From Palsa-504 sp963767565 (GTDB lineage: Bacteria; Actinomycetota; Actinomycetes; Streptosporangiales; Streptosporangiaceae): a stretch of DNA of 64,000 bases. The stretch spans positions 186,001 to 250,000 of the forward strand of contig CAVYEG010000013.1 of the NCBI GenBank assembly GCA_963767565.1, given 5' to 3'. Shown in pieces: positions 16,506 through 23,880 of this stretch. The position numbers were made by a program, and so were the translations under genes. Position 1 is the stretch's first letter. Each line of letters begins with the position of its first letter. The notes beneath the pieces are model-generated. The model did not search any database. It was not told where the DNA came from and worked only from the letters and a program-made list of their open reading frames with translations.

Positions 16506-17386
16506 CGGGCTTCTCCCAGGGCTGAGCGGCCGGATACCTGATCGTGCACGGAGGCGACGTCGAGGTGGCCCCAGCCGTCGGCGTAGGCCTTGTCGAAGAC
16601 CTCCTTGGCCGCGGCGAACACCGTCGGGGTCAGGCCGACCTCGGCGGCATGAGCCTCGATCTGATCCAGGATCGGCTGCAGGGTGGCGATGGGGCCGGGG
16701 GCGGGAGACCAGCGGCGTTCGGCCATCAGGGGGCCGCGCACCTTCCAGATCGTCGAGCCGGCGATGGAGTTGTCCAGGGCCTGCTGGACCAGGCCGAGGT
16801 CCAGGCCGCTGCGCCGGGCCATTTCCATGGCCTCGGCGGCGGCCACGGTGTGCACCGCGAGCAGCAGGTTAGCGACGTACTTCAGCTGCGCGCCGGTGCC
16901 GAACGGGCCGGTGTAGACCCACGGCCCGGAGATGGCGTCCAGGACCGGGCGGACCAGGTCCACGCTGGCCTCCTCGCCGGAGGCGAAGGTGGTGGCCTGC
17001 CGGGGCGCGACCATGCCGGGAGTGCCGCTGATCGGGCAGTCGAGCAGGTCACCGCCCCGGGCTTGCACTTCGTCGCGGAGCCTGGCCTTACGGGTGACGT
17101 CGATGGTGCTCATCTCGAGGTGGATGGTGCCGGGCCGGAGGGTCGTCAGGGTGCCGGACGGGCCGGTGATGACCTCCTCGACGGCGTCGGCGTCGGGGAC
17201 GACGGACAGCAGTACGTCGGCGGACGCGGCCACCTCGGCCGCCGAGCCGGCCACGGTGCCGCCGGCCTCGGCCAGCTCGGGTGAGCCGTGCCGCCGGTAG
17301 CCGATGACGTCGAAGCCGCGTTCCATCAGGTTCCGGGCGATCGGCAAGCCCATCTTGCCCAGTCCGATGACGCCGACTCGGTCCAT
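16502..17386 (-). CDS. 3-hydroxyisobutyrate dehydrogenase-family NAD(P)-dependent oxidoreductase
   Basis: 294 residues from the ATG with GGGGAG before it; the frame is open further upstream but that would run through the operator. N-terminal Rossmann motif GVIGLGKMGLPIARNL, substrate-binding DCPISGTPGMVAP, and the helix with the catalytic lysine GTGAQLKYVANLLLAVHTV. The family oxidises beta-hydroxyacids or reduces semialdehydes such as tartronate semialdehyde. As the first gene of the operon it follows two palindromic operator candidates (17418-17433 and 17463-17478), so it is probably controlled by the nearby GntR protein. Confidence 0.9.
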   Translation of the reverse strand: MDRVGVIGLGKMGLPIARNLMERGFDVIGYRRHGSPELAEAGGTVAGSAAEVAASADVLLSVVPDADAVEEVITGPSGTLTTLRPGTIHLEMSTIDVTRKARLRDEVQARGGDLLDCPISGTPGMVAPRQATTFASGEEASVDLVRPVLDAISGPWVYTGPFGTGAQLKYVANLLLAVHTVAAAEAMEMARRSGLDLGLVQQALDNSIAGSTIWKVRGPLMAERRWSPAPGPIATLQPILDQIEAHAAEVGLTPTVFAAAKEVFDKAYADGWGHLDVASVHDQVSGRSALGEAR

Positions 17387-17417
17387 CGCGGTACTCCCCT
17401 CGCCGGGTCGCTGCTCC

Positions 17418-17433
17418 AAACTGTATGCAGTTT
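17418..17433. promoter_or_regulatory. Putative GntR operator, site 1 (perfect AAACTGTATGCAGTTT)
   Basis: AAACTGTATGCAGTTT lies within a longer palindrome (CCAAACTG...CAGTTTGG, 17416-17435). It lies 32 bases upstream of the dehydrogenase start. The same 16-mer or its complement recurs near the GntR gene and before the dioxygenase operon. Confidence 0.75.
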
Positions 17434-17462
17434 GGTGAGGCGAGGCAAGGGGGCACCGAGAA

Positions 17463-17478
17463 AAACTGCATGCACTTT
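17463..17478. promoter_or_regulatory. Putative GntR operator, site 2 (one mismatch)
   Basis: AAACTGCATGCACTTT, flanked by A and T runs (17461-17480), differs from the consensus at one base. Its centre is 45 bases from site 1, about four helical turns, which would suit cooperative binding or looping at the operon promoter. Confidence 0.6.
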
Positions 17479-17484
17479 TTGGGA

Positions 17485-18096
17485 TTACGGGGCGAAGTCG
17501 AGGGCCTGGGGCTCGTCGGCGAGCGGCGGTACGGTGGCCGGGACGTCGTCGCCGACCTCCTCGAAGCGCAGCCGCGCCAGGTCCACCGCGCCGGCCCTGC
17601 TCAGCAGCGCGCCGAAGAACAGCGCCCTGGCCTCCTTGGGCACGTTGAGCACGATGCTGGCCGGGGTCCAGTCCGTGGTGCCGCCCAGCGACCGGTCCTG
17701 CATGTTGTCGAGCGTCAGCGTGCCGTTGCGCCCGTCGATCCGCAGCCACAGTCCGGTCCATCCGGTGACCTCGCAGGCACGCATCATGGCGCTGAACCGG
17801 ACCTTGCGGCCGATGTAGCGGGAGGCGGCGATGCTCTGCACCAGCGCGCCGAAGCCGGCTGGTTCACCGGCGGCCGAACGGAGCCGGAGCTGCGCCACCC
17901 GGTCGCCTTCGTAGTCCGTCCCGGGGAGCAGGCCTGCCTCGTAATCGGAGGCATGGCTGCCGGTCATGCGCCAGGGAGACGGGATGGGCTCCAGCTGTAC
18001 CTGGCCCAGCAGGTGGGTCAGGGCCTGGGTGTAGTTCTCGCCCGTTTCGGCCATGCGGGCCCGGACGAGGCGCTTGAGATCCTTGTTCTGCGGCAT
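17485..18096 (-). CDS. Conserved actinobacterial protein with N-terminal helical motif and sugar-binding-like domain
   Basis: 203 residues from MPQNKDLKRLVRARMAETGE; the frame extends upstream to 18174 but the conserved start is here. The N-terminal ~35 residues are a short helical motif found at the start of many actinobacterial proteins. The rest is beta-rich (RVAQLRLRSAAGEPAGFGAL, RKVRFSAMMRACEVTGWTGL, WTPASIVLNVPKEARALFFG) and resembles a jelly-roll, carbohydrate-binding-like module ending FEEVGDDVPAT. Function is unknown. The stop lies seven bases from operator site 2, so the dehydrogenase operon promoter begins right behind this gene. Confidence 0.72.
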   Translation of the reverse strand: MPQNKDLKRLVRARMAETGENYTQALTHLLGQVQLEPIPSPWRMTGSHASDYEAGLLPGTDYEGDRVAQLRLRSAAGEPAGFGALVQSIAASRYIGRKVRFSAMMRACEVTGWTGLWLRIDGRNGTLTLDNMQDRSLGGTTDWTPASIVLNVPKEARALFFGALLSRAGAVDLARLRFEEVGDDVPATVPPLADEPQALDFAP

Positions 18097-18343
18097 GGTG
18101 AACAACCTCCGTCTCGGCGGCCGCCCCAGCGCCCGCTGACGGGCCGGCCCGATGACAGATGCGTGTTCGGCCATGCAGGGCAGGACAGGCCCGGGAGTGT
18201 GCCCCCCTTCGCCCTGGTGGATGGCCCTGCTGGGGACGGGCCGCCAGGCTCGGCGTCAGACCGCGCCGTTGTCCTTATCGTGAACCACGCGCCGCGCCCG
18301 GGTCAAACGGGCCTCCGCGGCGGGCTGAGGCGGAATGGCCTTT

Positions 18344-18396
18344 CATGATCGCGGGCAGTTCGGGCCAAATAGCGACCAAAAGTGCCCGCGATCATG
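18344..18396. repeat. Long inverted repeat, family 1 copy A (14-bp arms)
   Basis: CATGATCGCGGGCA (18344-18357) pairs perfectly with TGCCCGCGATCATG (18383-18396) around a 25-base loop. The right arm contains the stop codon of the methyltransferase gene. A second element with the same outer 10 bases (CATGATCGCG) is at 57689-57742. It could end transcription, but the absence of a T-run and the recurrence suggest a dispersed palindromic repeat. Confidence 0.7.
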
Positions 18397-19192
18397 GGAT
18401 GGGACGGAGGCGGGCGGGGGCGGGGGCGGGGGGTTTGTGCCAGACGGAGATGTGGGCGGTGCTGTCCCTGGTGAACGGGGTGCGCTGCCAGTCGGCGTAG
18501 CGCTCGCGCAGGGTCAGGCCGGCCAGGCGGGCCATCAGGTCGAGTTCGGACGGCCACACGTAGCGGTGCGGCGAGGAGAAGGTCTCCATCTGGCCGTCGA
18601 TGACCCAGTAGTGGTGCGAGAACGCGATCTGAGTGGCCACGTCGTACTGCTCGAAGCCGAGGTGCGCGGGGGTCACTCTGAAGGCGTGCACGGTCTCGCC
18701 GGGCGGCAGCCGCTGGAGCTGCGGGACGTAGACCTCGATCACGAAGCAGCCGCCCGGCTTGAGCTGCGCGGCGACGTTGCGGAAGCACTCGACCTGCTCG
18801 TCCTGCGTGGTCAGGTTGGTGATCGTGTTGCGGACCAGGTAGGCGACGTCGAAGGTCCCGCCGGCCTGGGTGGTGGCGAAGTCGCCGATCGTCACCTTGA
18901 TGCGCTCCGCACCGGGCTGGGCCCGCAGCCGGGCGACCATGGCCGGGGACAACTCGATCCCGCGGACGCGGACGCCCCGCTGGCTGAGCGGCAGCGCGAT
19001 GCGGCCGGTGCCGACGCCGAGTTCCAGGGCGCTGCCGAGTTCCAGGGCGCTGCTGCGCTCCAGCGCGCTGTCCCGGCCGGCCAGGTCCGCCAGGAAATCC
19101 ACGGCCGGCTCGATGGCTTCGGGCTCGAACAGTTCCGGCCAGTAGGTTTCGTACCTGCGGGCTATGCGCTCGTCGAAGTAGACCTTCGGCAC
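18392..19192 (-). CDS. SAM-dependent methyltransferase
   Basis: 266 residues, class I methyltransferase fold. Motif I reads ELGVGTGRIALPLSQRG, followed by GIELSPAMVARLR, then GTFDVAYLVRNTITNL and LKPGGCFVIEVYVP. Just before motif I the peptide SALELG is repeated (SSALELGSALELGVGTG), the product of three 18-bp tandem units at 19019-19072, so the gene has recently grown there. The substrate is unknown. It is transcribed away from the GntR gene; its stop lies in an inverted repeat. Confidence 0.87.
   Translation of the reverse strand: MPKVYFDERIARRYETYWPELFEPEAIEPAVDFLADLAGRDSALERSSALELGSALELGVGTGRIALPLSQRGVRVRGIELSPAMVARLRAQPGAERIKVTIGDFATTQAGGTFDVAYLVRNTITNLTTQDEQVECFRNVAAQLKPGGCFVIEVYVPQLQRLPPGETVHAFRVTPAHLGFEQYDVATQIAFSHHYWVIDGQMETFSSPHRYVWPSELDLMARLAGLTLRERYADWQRTPFTRDSTAHISVWHKPPAPAPARLRPIP
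19019..19072. repeat. Three 18-bp tandem units inside the methyltransferase gene
   Basis: GAGTTCCAGGGCGCTGCC (19019-19036) is followed by a near-identical unit (19037-19054) and a diverged one (19055-19072). Being 18 bp, they keep the frame and add SALELG-like hexapeptides. Confidence 0.75.
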
Positions 19193-19307
19193 ACCAGCAC
19201 AGTGCCACGCGGTCGTGGCTAGCCGCCAGCGGTTTTCTGGCGGGTCGCTGGGGGGCGCTGGCGCGGGTTGGACGGGGCCTGGCCGGGGTGGGCGTGATCG
19301 GCAAGGT

Positions 19308-19323
19308 AAACTGTATGCAGTTG
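19308..19323. promoter_or_regulatory. Putative GntR operator, site 3 (autoregulation)
   Basis: AAACTGTATGCAGTTG, one base from the palindrome, lies 21 bases upstream of the GntR start codon and just before its ribosome-binding site (GGGGAGG). Binding here would block the regulator's own promoter or early transcript. Confidence 0.7.
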
Positions 19324-19344
19324 CTGAAGAGGGGAGGGCTCTCT

Positions 19345-20118
19345 ATGCCTCGTGCGGTGCAGGTGCCGGACATCCGCAAGGTCGACCTGCCCGAAGCCCG
19401 GCAGGCCATCCCGCACGTGCACGCCTACCTGCGGGAGTGCATCCTGGACGGCACGCTGCCGCCGGGCACCAAGCTGTCGCAGGTGAGCCTGGCTGCCCAG
19501 CTCGGGATCAGCCGCACGCCGCTGCGGGAAGTGCTGCGGATGCTGCAGGAAGAGGGCCTGGTCGAGATCGAGCCGAACCAGCGGACCAGGGTCGCGGGGC
19601 TGGATCCGCAGGAGCTCGACGACATCTACGCGAGCCGGATCCTGCTGGAGACGCTCGCCCTGTCGATGACCATCGGCCACTTCGGCGCCACGGCGCGCGC
19701 CGAGGCCAGGCAGCTGCTGACCGCGATGCGGCGGGCGGCCAAGAGCGGCGACTTCGGCACCTGGTTCGCCGCGCACACCGAGTACCACCGGGTCTGCACC
19801 GCGGCGGCCGGGGAATCGCTGCAGCGGCAGCTGCGGGCCTTCGCCGACCGGACCACCCGCTACATCCGCATCTACCAGCTCTCCGAGCCGAACAGCTGGC
19901 AGGCGGCGGGCGACGTGGAGCACGCCGCGATCCTGGAGGCGCTGATCGCGGGCGACGAGCACGGCGCGCTCAGCGAGATGGCCCATCACCTGGAACGGAC
20001 CGCGTTGCGGGTACTGGCCGACTGCGCGCCGGATTTCGTGCCGGTGGCGGTGCCGCACGCGGTGGCGCTGATCGACCGTGACCCGCCCGCGCCGCTGCGG
20101 CTGACCGGAGCCAGCTGA
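19345..20118 (+). CDS. GntR-family regulator with FCD ligand-binding domain
   Basis: 257 residues from the ATG preceded by GGGGAGGG; the earlier in-frame ATG at 19288 would place the operator inside the coding region. The winged helix-turn-helix (residues ~20-90) contains LSQVSLAAQLGISRTPLREV and LRMLQEEGLVEIEPNQ. The C-terminal FCD domain has the usual metal-binding histidines (FAAHTEYHRV, VEHAAILEAL, MAHHLERT), so it senses a carboxylic acid or similar ligand. It probably represses the catabolic operons at 13648-17386 and 22523-23796 and its own gene through the AAACTGYATRCAGTTT palindrome. Confidence 0.93.
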   Translation: MPRAVQVPDIRKVDLPEARQAIPHVHAYLRECILDGTLPPGTKLSQVSLAAQLGISRTPLREVLRMLQEEGLVEIEPNQRTRVAGLDPQELDDIYASRILLETLALSMTIGHFGATARAEARQLLTAMRRAAKSGDFGTWFAAHTEYHRVCTAAAGESLQRQLRAFADRTTRYIRIYQLSEPNSWQAAGDVEHAAILEALIAGDEHGALSEMAHHLERTALRVLADCAPDFVPVAVPHAVALIDRDPPAPLRLTGAS

Positions 20119-20160
20119 TACGGGCACGGCTCCGGTGGGGTCAGGCGACCTGATCCGGCG

Positions 20161-20673
20161 CTAGACGCCGGTGGTGCCGTCGATGCGCTCCCGGACCAGG
20201 TCCGCGTGACCGTTGTGGCGGGCGTACTCCTCGATCATGTGGACGTAGATCCAGCGGAGGCTGACGTCCTGCGCCATGAAGCGGCCCGTGTCGGCTAGGG
20301 TACGGCCCGCGCAGTTCCGCCGTGAGCAGGCGATCTCCGCACGCCAGGCCGCCAGGGCGCCACCCAGGGTGGCGCCCTCAGCCAGTTCGAAGCCACCGTC
20401 GGGGCCACCCGGATCGGCCTGCGGGTCGTAGATCGGCGGGGCCTGTTCTCCGGCGAGCACCCGGCGGAACCAGTCCCGCTCCACCTCTGCCATGTGCTGG
20501 ACGAGGCCGGTCAGCGTGAAGCCGGACGGCGGCACGGAAGCGGCGGCAGCCTGCTCGTCATCCAGGCCCTCGCACTTCACGGCTAGGGTGGCGCGGTGAA
20601 AGTCAAGCCAGCTTTCCAGCGTGGTGCGCTCGTCGGCGTTCAGCGGCGGCAGCGGACGTTCGATGGGGATCAC
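20161..20673 (-). CDS. DinB-family protein (DUF664)
   Basis: 170 residues from GTG. The DinB fold is a four-helix bundle that binds a metal with three histidines. Candidates here are in TLTGLVQHMAEVERDWFRRV, WIYVHMIEEYARHNGHADLV. Actinobacterial members are often thiol-dependent (mycothiol, bacillithiol) enzymes, but none of these functions is shown by the sequence. GATAAT (20685 to 20680) lies six bases before the GTG, which suggests a leaderless message. The start is 39 bases from the divergent lipase start. Confidence 0.85.
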   Translation of the reverse strand: MIPIERPLPPLNADERTTLESWLDFHRATLAVKCEGLDDEQAAAASVPPSGFTLTGLVQHMAEVERDWFRRVLAGEQAPPIYDPQADPGGPDGGFELAEGATLGGALAAWRAEIACSRRNCAGRTLADTGRFMAQDVSLRWIYVHMIEEYARHNGHADLVRERIDGTTGV

Positions 20674-20712
20674 CGGTCGATTATCTATAGTCGAACTCGG
20701 GAAGTGTGAGGC

Positions 20713-21615
20713 ATGGGTCGGTTTCGTATCGCGCTCGCCGTGGTCGCCGCCGCGGCGGCGGTCACCGCGTGCTCCGGGACGTCTGCCCCGCGGGCGGTCC
20801 CGGCCAGCTACTACCTGGCCCTGGGTGACTCGCTGGCCCAGGGCGTCCAGCCCGACGCGGCCGGGGTCAGCGTGGAAACCGGGCAGGGCTACGCCAACCA
20901 GGTGTACGCCGCGCTGCGGCCCAGCCATCCCGGGCTCCGGCTGGTCAAGCTGGGCTGCCCGGGCGAGACCACCGCCACCATGATCAACGGCGGGATCTGC
21001 CGGTACCCGGGCGGCTCGCAGCTGGCCGCCGCCGTCGCCTTCCTCGGCACCCACCGCGGGCACGTACCCCTGGTCACCATCGACATCGGGGCCAACGACC
21101 CGGAAGACTGCGGCAGCCAGCGGAACCTGATCGAGATCGCCACCTGTTTCGGCGCCGACACGCCGGGCGCCGTCACCAACCTGGGCACGATCATGACCCG
21201 GCTGCGGTCGGCCGCCGGGGCCGGCGTCCGCGTGGTCGGGATGAGCTACTACCTGCCCGCGCTGGCCCAGTGGCGCGACGGCACGCCGGGCGAGGCGATC
21301 GCCTGGCTGACCGAGCGGCTGACCGCCAGCTACAACAACCTGCTGGACGGGGTGTACGCCAAGTACGGGGCGCGGGTGGCGAACGTGTTCGGCGCCTTCG
21401 ACACTTCGGACTTCGGCAACACCCAGACGGTGCCGGGGATCGGCACGGTACCGCGCAATGTGGCCCGGATCTGCCAGTGGACCTGGGAGTGCGCCCCGCC
21501 GCCGCGCGGGCCGAACCAGCACGCGGACCAGGCCGGCTACGCGGTCATAGCCCGCGCGTTCCTGAGCGCGGCCTGGCCCGGTCAGCTGAGGGCGGCGCCG
21601 GTGCCGGTCAGCTGA
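20713..21615 (+). CDS. Secreted SGNH/GDSL hydrolase (lipoprotein)
   Basis: 300 residues. A lipoprotein signal with the cysteine at position 20 (AAAVTACSG) sends it to the outer face of the membrane. SGNH blocks: ALGDSLAQG (nucleophile serine), the block-III region TIDIGANDP (glycine, asparagine), and the C-terminal NQHADQAGY with the catalytic histidine. Four or more cysteines (GGICRYPG, EDCGSQ, ATCFGAD, ICQWTWECAP) suggest disulfides, as in secreted actinobacterial esterases and lipases. Its last 11 residues come from a 26-bp tandem duplication shared with the convergent dioxygenase gene. Confidence 0.88.
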   Translation: MGRFRIALAVVAAAAAVTACSGTSAPRAVPASYYLALGDSLAQGVQPDAAGVSVETGQGYANQVYAALRPSHPGLRLVKLGCPGETTATMINGGICRYPGGSQLAAAVAFLGTHRGHVPLVTIDIGANDPEDCGSQRNLIEIATCFGADTPGAVTNLGTIMTRLRSAAGAGVRVVGMSYYLPALAQWRDGTPGEAIAWLTERLTASYNNLLDGVYAKYGARVANVFGAFDTSDFGNTQTVPGIGTVPRNVARICQWTWECAPPPRGPNQHADQAGYAVIARAFLSAAWPGQLRAAPVPVS

Positions 21616-21625
21616 GGGCGGCGCC
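21580..21625. repeat. 26-bp-period tandem duplication over two convergent stop codons
   Basis: GGTCAGCTGAGGGCGGCGCC occurs at 21580-21599 and again at 21606-21625. Each copy contains the palindrome TCAGCTGA, which reads AGC-TGA on either strand. The lipase stops in the right copy and the dioxygenase in the left copy; each reads through the other copy in a different frame. The result is a 34-bp overlap of the two genes. Confidence 0.85.
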
Positions 21626-22514
21626 TGGCCGGCTGGCCCGAGCGGATCTGGGGCTGGCTGACCGCCCGGGTGATCGGGCCGAGCCACATGTCGATGGAAC
21701 CGGGCTCGGCCGGGTCGAAGGTCCTGGGCACCCAGCCGGCCTCGTCCTCGATCCGGCGCACGCCGAACGAATACTCGTAGGTGAAGCCCTCAGGGCCCAG
21801 GAAGTACAAGAAGACCGCGGTGGACTGCGGGTGCCGGCCCGGGCCCATCTCGATCTCGACGTTGTGCTCCTGCAGGAAATGCCAGTTCCTGAACACGTCG
21901 TCGATGGTGTCCACCTGGAAGTTCATGTGGCACAGGCCCGGCCCGTCGCCGCGGAAGACGGCCAGCTTGTGGTGCACCGGGTCGATGCGCATGAGGCAGG
22001 CGGCGTCGCCGATCCAGTCCGAGACGCGGGCGTTGAAGCGCGTGCTCCAGAACCGGTAGGCCTCGTGCACGTCGGGCGCATCCAGGCAGAGGTGGCCGAA
22101 CTCGCTGATCCCGGCCTGACGGCTGAACGCCACCGGCCTGCCTACGCTCTCCTGCTGGCTGACCAGCTCGATCCGGTTGCCGGACGGGTCGTCGAAGCCG
22201 ATGAACTCGCGGACCCGGCGAGATCGCGCCTCGGCGGCCGAGCCGCGGCGGACGGTCAGGCCCGAGCGCTCGAGCTCGGTTTCCCCGGCGTCGAGCGCGT
22301 CGGCGTCGGCCACGGTGAAACCAGAGGCGATCATCCCGGACGGCCCCTCGACCAGGGCCAGGCAATGGTGCCTCTGGTCGGCGCGCAGGTGGGCGACCCC
22401 GGCCTCGGTGGGCGCGGCCAGTTCCAGGCCGACGATCTCGGTAGCGAACTTGATCGCCGCGTCCAGGTCGGCCACCCCGGACCGTACGTAGGCGATATCG
22501 GTGAGCGTGATCAT
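21582..22514 (-). CDS. Extradiol ring-cleavage dioxygenase-like VOC protein
   Basis: 310 residues, two-module vicinal-oxygen-chelate enzyme of the 2,3-dihydroxybiphenyl-dioxygenase type. Iron-ligand candidates in the C-terminal module: the histidine of EFGHLCLDAPD, that of GLCHMNFQVD, and the glutamate of FTYEYSFGVRR. The N-terminal module (IAYVRSGVADLDAAIKFATE) lacks a metal site, as is usual. The reaction would be meta-cleavage of a catechol-type ring. It is the last gene of a leftward operon after a SnoaL-like gene and a second VOC dioxygenase. The tail after residue ~290 is altered by a tandem duplication. Confidence 0.85.
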   Translation of the reverse strand: MITLTDIAYVRSGVADLDAAIKFATEIVGLELAAPTEAGVAHLRADQRHHCLALVEGPSGMIASGFTVADADALDAGETELERSGLTVRRGSAAEARSRRVREFIGFDDPSGNRIELVSQQESVGRPVAFSRQAGISEFGHLCLDAPDVHEAYRFWSTRFNARVSDWIGDAACLMRIDPVHHKLAVFRGDGPGLCHMNFQVDTIDDVFRNWHFLQEHNVEIEMGPGRHPQSTAVFLYFLGPEGFTYEYSFGVRRIEDEAGWVPRTFDPAEPGSIDMWLGPITRAVSQPQIRSGQPARRRPQLTGTGAALS

Positions 22515-22522
22515 GGGGCGGC

Positions 22523-22876
22523 TCAGCTGTAGACCGGGGTCACGTCGATGTAGATCTGCCAGTCGCGGACCAGGTCACCTTCGAAGATGAGGATGTCGGC
22601 ATTGGGCGTGACGACGGTCTTGCCGTCCTTGCGCTTGTACTCCACGTCGATCTGCACGATGGTGGTGTCGCCGAACTCCCAGGAGTTCAGGATGTGATGG
22701 GTGAGACCGCCGATGCTGGCCCAGAAGGCCTCCACTCCCTCCTTGACGGCCCCGTGGCCGACGGCCGGGTCGGCGTTGGCGAAGCGGAACCTCACGTCCG
22801 GCGTGAGGTAGGAGTTGAACTTCTCGGCGTCCATCGAGTCGATGGCGGCGAAGATGGGGGCGATGTCGCGGCTCAT
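22523..22876 (-). CDS. SnoaL-like / NTF2-fold protein
   Basis: 117 residues, a single cone-shaped NTF2 fold (DIAPIFAAIDSMDAEKFNSY, VRFRFANADPAVGHGAVKEG, ILIFEGDLVRDWQIYID). Such proteins include isomerases, hydratases and cyclases, or serve as binding proteins. Its ATG overlaps the stop of the upstream VOC gene by four bases, and the next gene starts 9 bases after its stop, so it belongs firmly to the dioxygenase operon. A hydrolysis or isomerisation step after ring opening is possible but not shown. Confidence 0.82.
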   Translation of the reverse strand: MSRDIAPIFAAIDSMDAEKFNSYLTPDVRFRFANADPAVGHGAVKEGVEAFWASIGGLTHHILNSWEFGDTTIVQIDVEYKRKDGKTVVTPNADILIFEGDLVRDWQIYIDVTPVYS

Positions 22877-23796
22877 GCAGGGCTCCCTGGTTCTTGGTTG
22901 GCGAGGAAGGTCTCGGGTGGCGGCACGCCCCACAGGTGCGGCGGCACTTCCCAGTCGTTGGCCACCCAGCAGTCGTCGATCTGGTCGATGTCGGAGAACC
23001 ACTCGATCCACGAGCCCCACGGGTCCGGGCTGTAGTGGAAGAAATTCGATCCGATGGTGTGCCGGCCCAGGCCCCAGCCCTCGGGACGGCCGCGGGCGCG
23101 CATCCGGTCCGCGCCGACCGCGATGGCGTCGATGGACGGCACCTCGAAGCTGGCGTGGTGGAAGCCGCGGTGGCTGCTGGCGATGAAGCCGAAGACGTGG
23201 TGGTCGCCGGCCCCGGCGTTGAGGAACGTGACCCGGTCGTGGTGGATGGTGTCGCTGAGCCGCAGCCCGAGCACCCGGGTGTAGAAGTCGGTCATCGGGC
23301 CTGGCTGCGCGGTGAACAGCAGCGAGTGGCCCAGCCGCCGGGGCAGCACATCCTGCGTGGCCACGGTCCACTGGGCGACGTTGACCCGCTGCTGGGTGCC
23401 GCCCATGTTGACCAGCACCTCGGCGACCGGCCGGGCCGAAGCCTGGGGCTGGTCAAGCAGCTGCACGGGCGTGCCGTCGGGATCGCGGATCCACAGCCCG
23501 TCCTCGGTGGCACCGGCCGGGGGCTCGATCACGGGCGTTCCGGCCCGGCCGAGCGCCTCGCGGACCGAGTCCAGGGTGCCGGGATGCAAGGTGAAGGCGA
23601 CGTGGTGCAGGCGCTTGGCCGGCGCCTCGACCAGGCGCACCTGCTCCTGGTCCCGGCCGGGGCAATGGGCGACCAGCGAGCCGTCCTTCTCCCCGGTCTC
23701 CAGGCCGAAGTCCTGCAGGAAGCCCTCGGCCACGGCCAGGTCAGGCACTTCAAGCGCATAGTGGTGCAGCCCCGAGATCACTGCTTCTCCCTTCAA
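22873..23796 (-). CDS. Second extradiol-type VOC dioxygenase
   Basis: 307 residues with two VOC modules. Candidate Fe(II) ligands in the C-terminal module: RRLGHSLLFTAQPG (His), GFHHASFEVPS (His) and WGSWIEWFSDIDQ (Glu). The N-terminal module begins ISGLHHYALEVPDL. It is paralogous to the enzyme at 21582-22514, with a longer C-terminus rich in W and P. The ATG at 23796 lies only 10 bases from operator site 4, so repressor binding would cover the promoter or start. It is the first gene of the dioxygenase operon. Confidence 0.86.
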   Translation of the reverse strand: MKGEAVISGLHHYALEVPDLAVAEGFLQDFGLETGEKDGSLVAHCPGRDQEQVRLVEAPAKRLHHVAFTLHPGTLDSVREALGRAGTPVIEPPAGATEDGLWIRDPDGTPVQLLDQPQASARPVAEVLVNMGGTQQRVNVAQWTVATQDVLPRRLGHSLLFTAQPGPMTDFYTRVLGLRLSDTIHHDRVTFLNAGAGDHHVFGFIASSHRGFHHASFEVPSIDAIAVGADRMRARGRPEGWGLGRHTIGSNFFHYSPDPWGSWIEWFSDIDQIDDCWVANDWEVPPHLWGVPPPETFLANQEPGSPA

Positions 23797-23806
23797 GTTC
23801 CAGCCA

Positions 23807-23822
23807 AAACTGCATACAGTTT
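23807..23822. promoter_or_regulatory. Putative GntR operator, site 4 (perfect palindrome)
   Basis: AAACTGCATACAGTTT is the exact reverse complement of site 1. It lies between the leftward dioxygenase operon (start 23796) and the rightward aldolase-like gene (start 23881), and so could control both. Confidence 0.75.
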
Positions 23823-23825
23823 AGC

Positions 23826-23841
23826 TGGCTGCATACAGTTT
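23826..23841. promoter_or_regulatory. Putative GntR operator, site 5
   Basis: TGGCTGCATACAGTTT matches 13 of 16 bases of the palindrome. Its centre is 19 bases from that of site 4, nearly two helical turns, so two dimers could sit on the same face. Confidence 0.6.
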
Positions 23842-23880
23842 AGACAGGCATTCGGCCGTCTGTGAAGAGGAGAACCCGGG

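Noticed and set aside
17387..17761. Upstream extension of the dehydrogenase frame
   Set aside because: It crosses both operator candidates and is antisense-like in composition; the Rossmann start MDRVGVIGLGKMG at 17386 has GGGGAG.
19288..19344. Earlier ATG for the GntR gene
   Set aside because: It would place the operator palindrome inside the coding sequence and has no ribosome-binding site, unlike the ATG at 19345.
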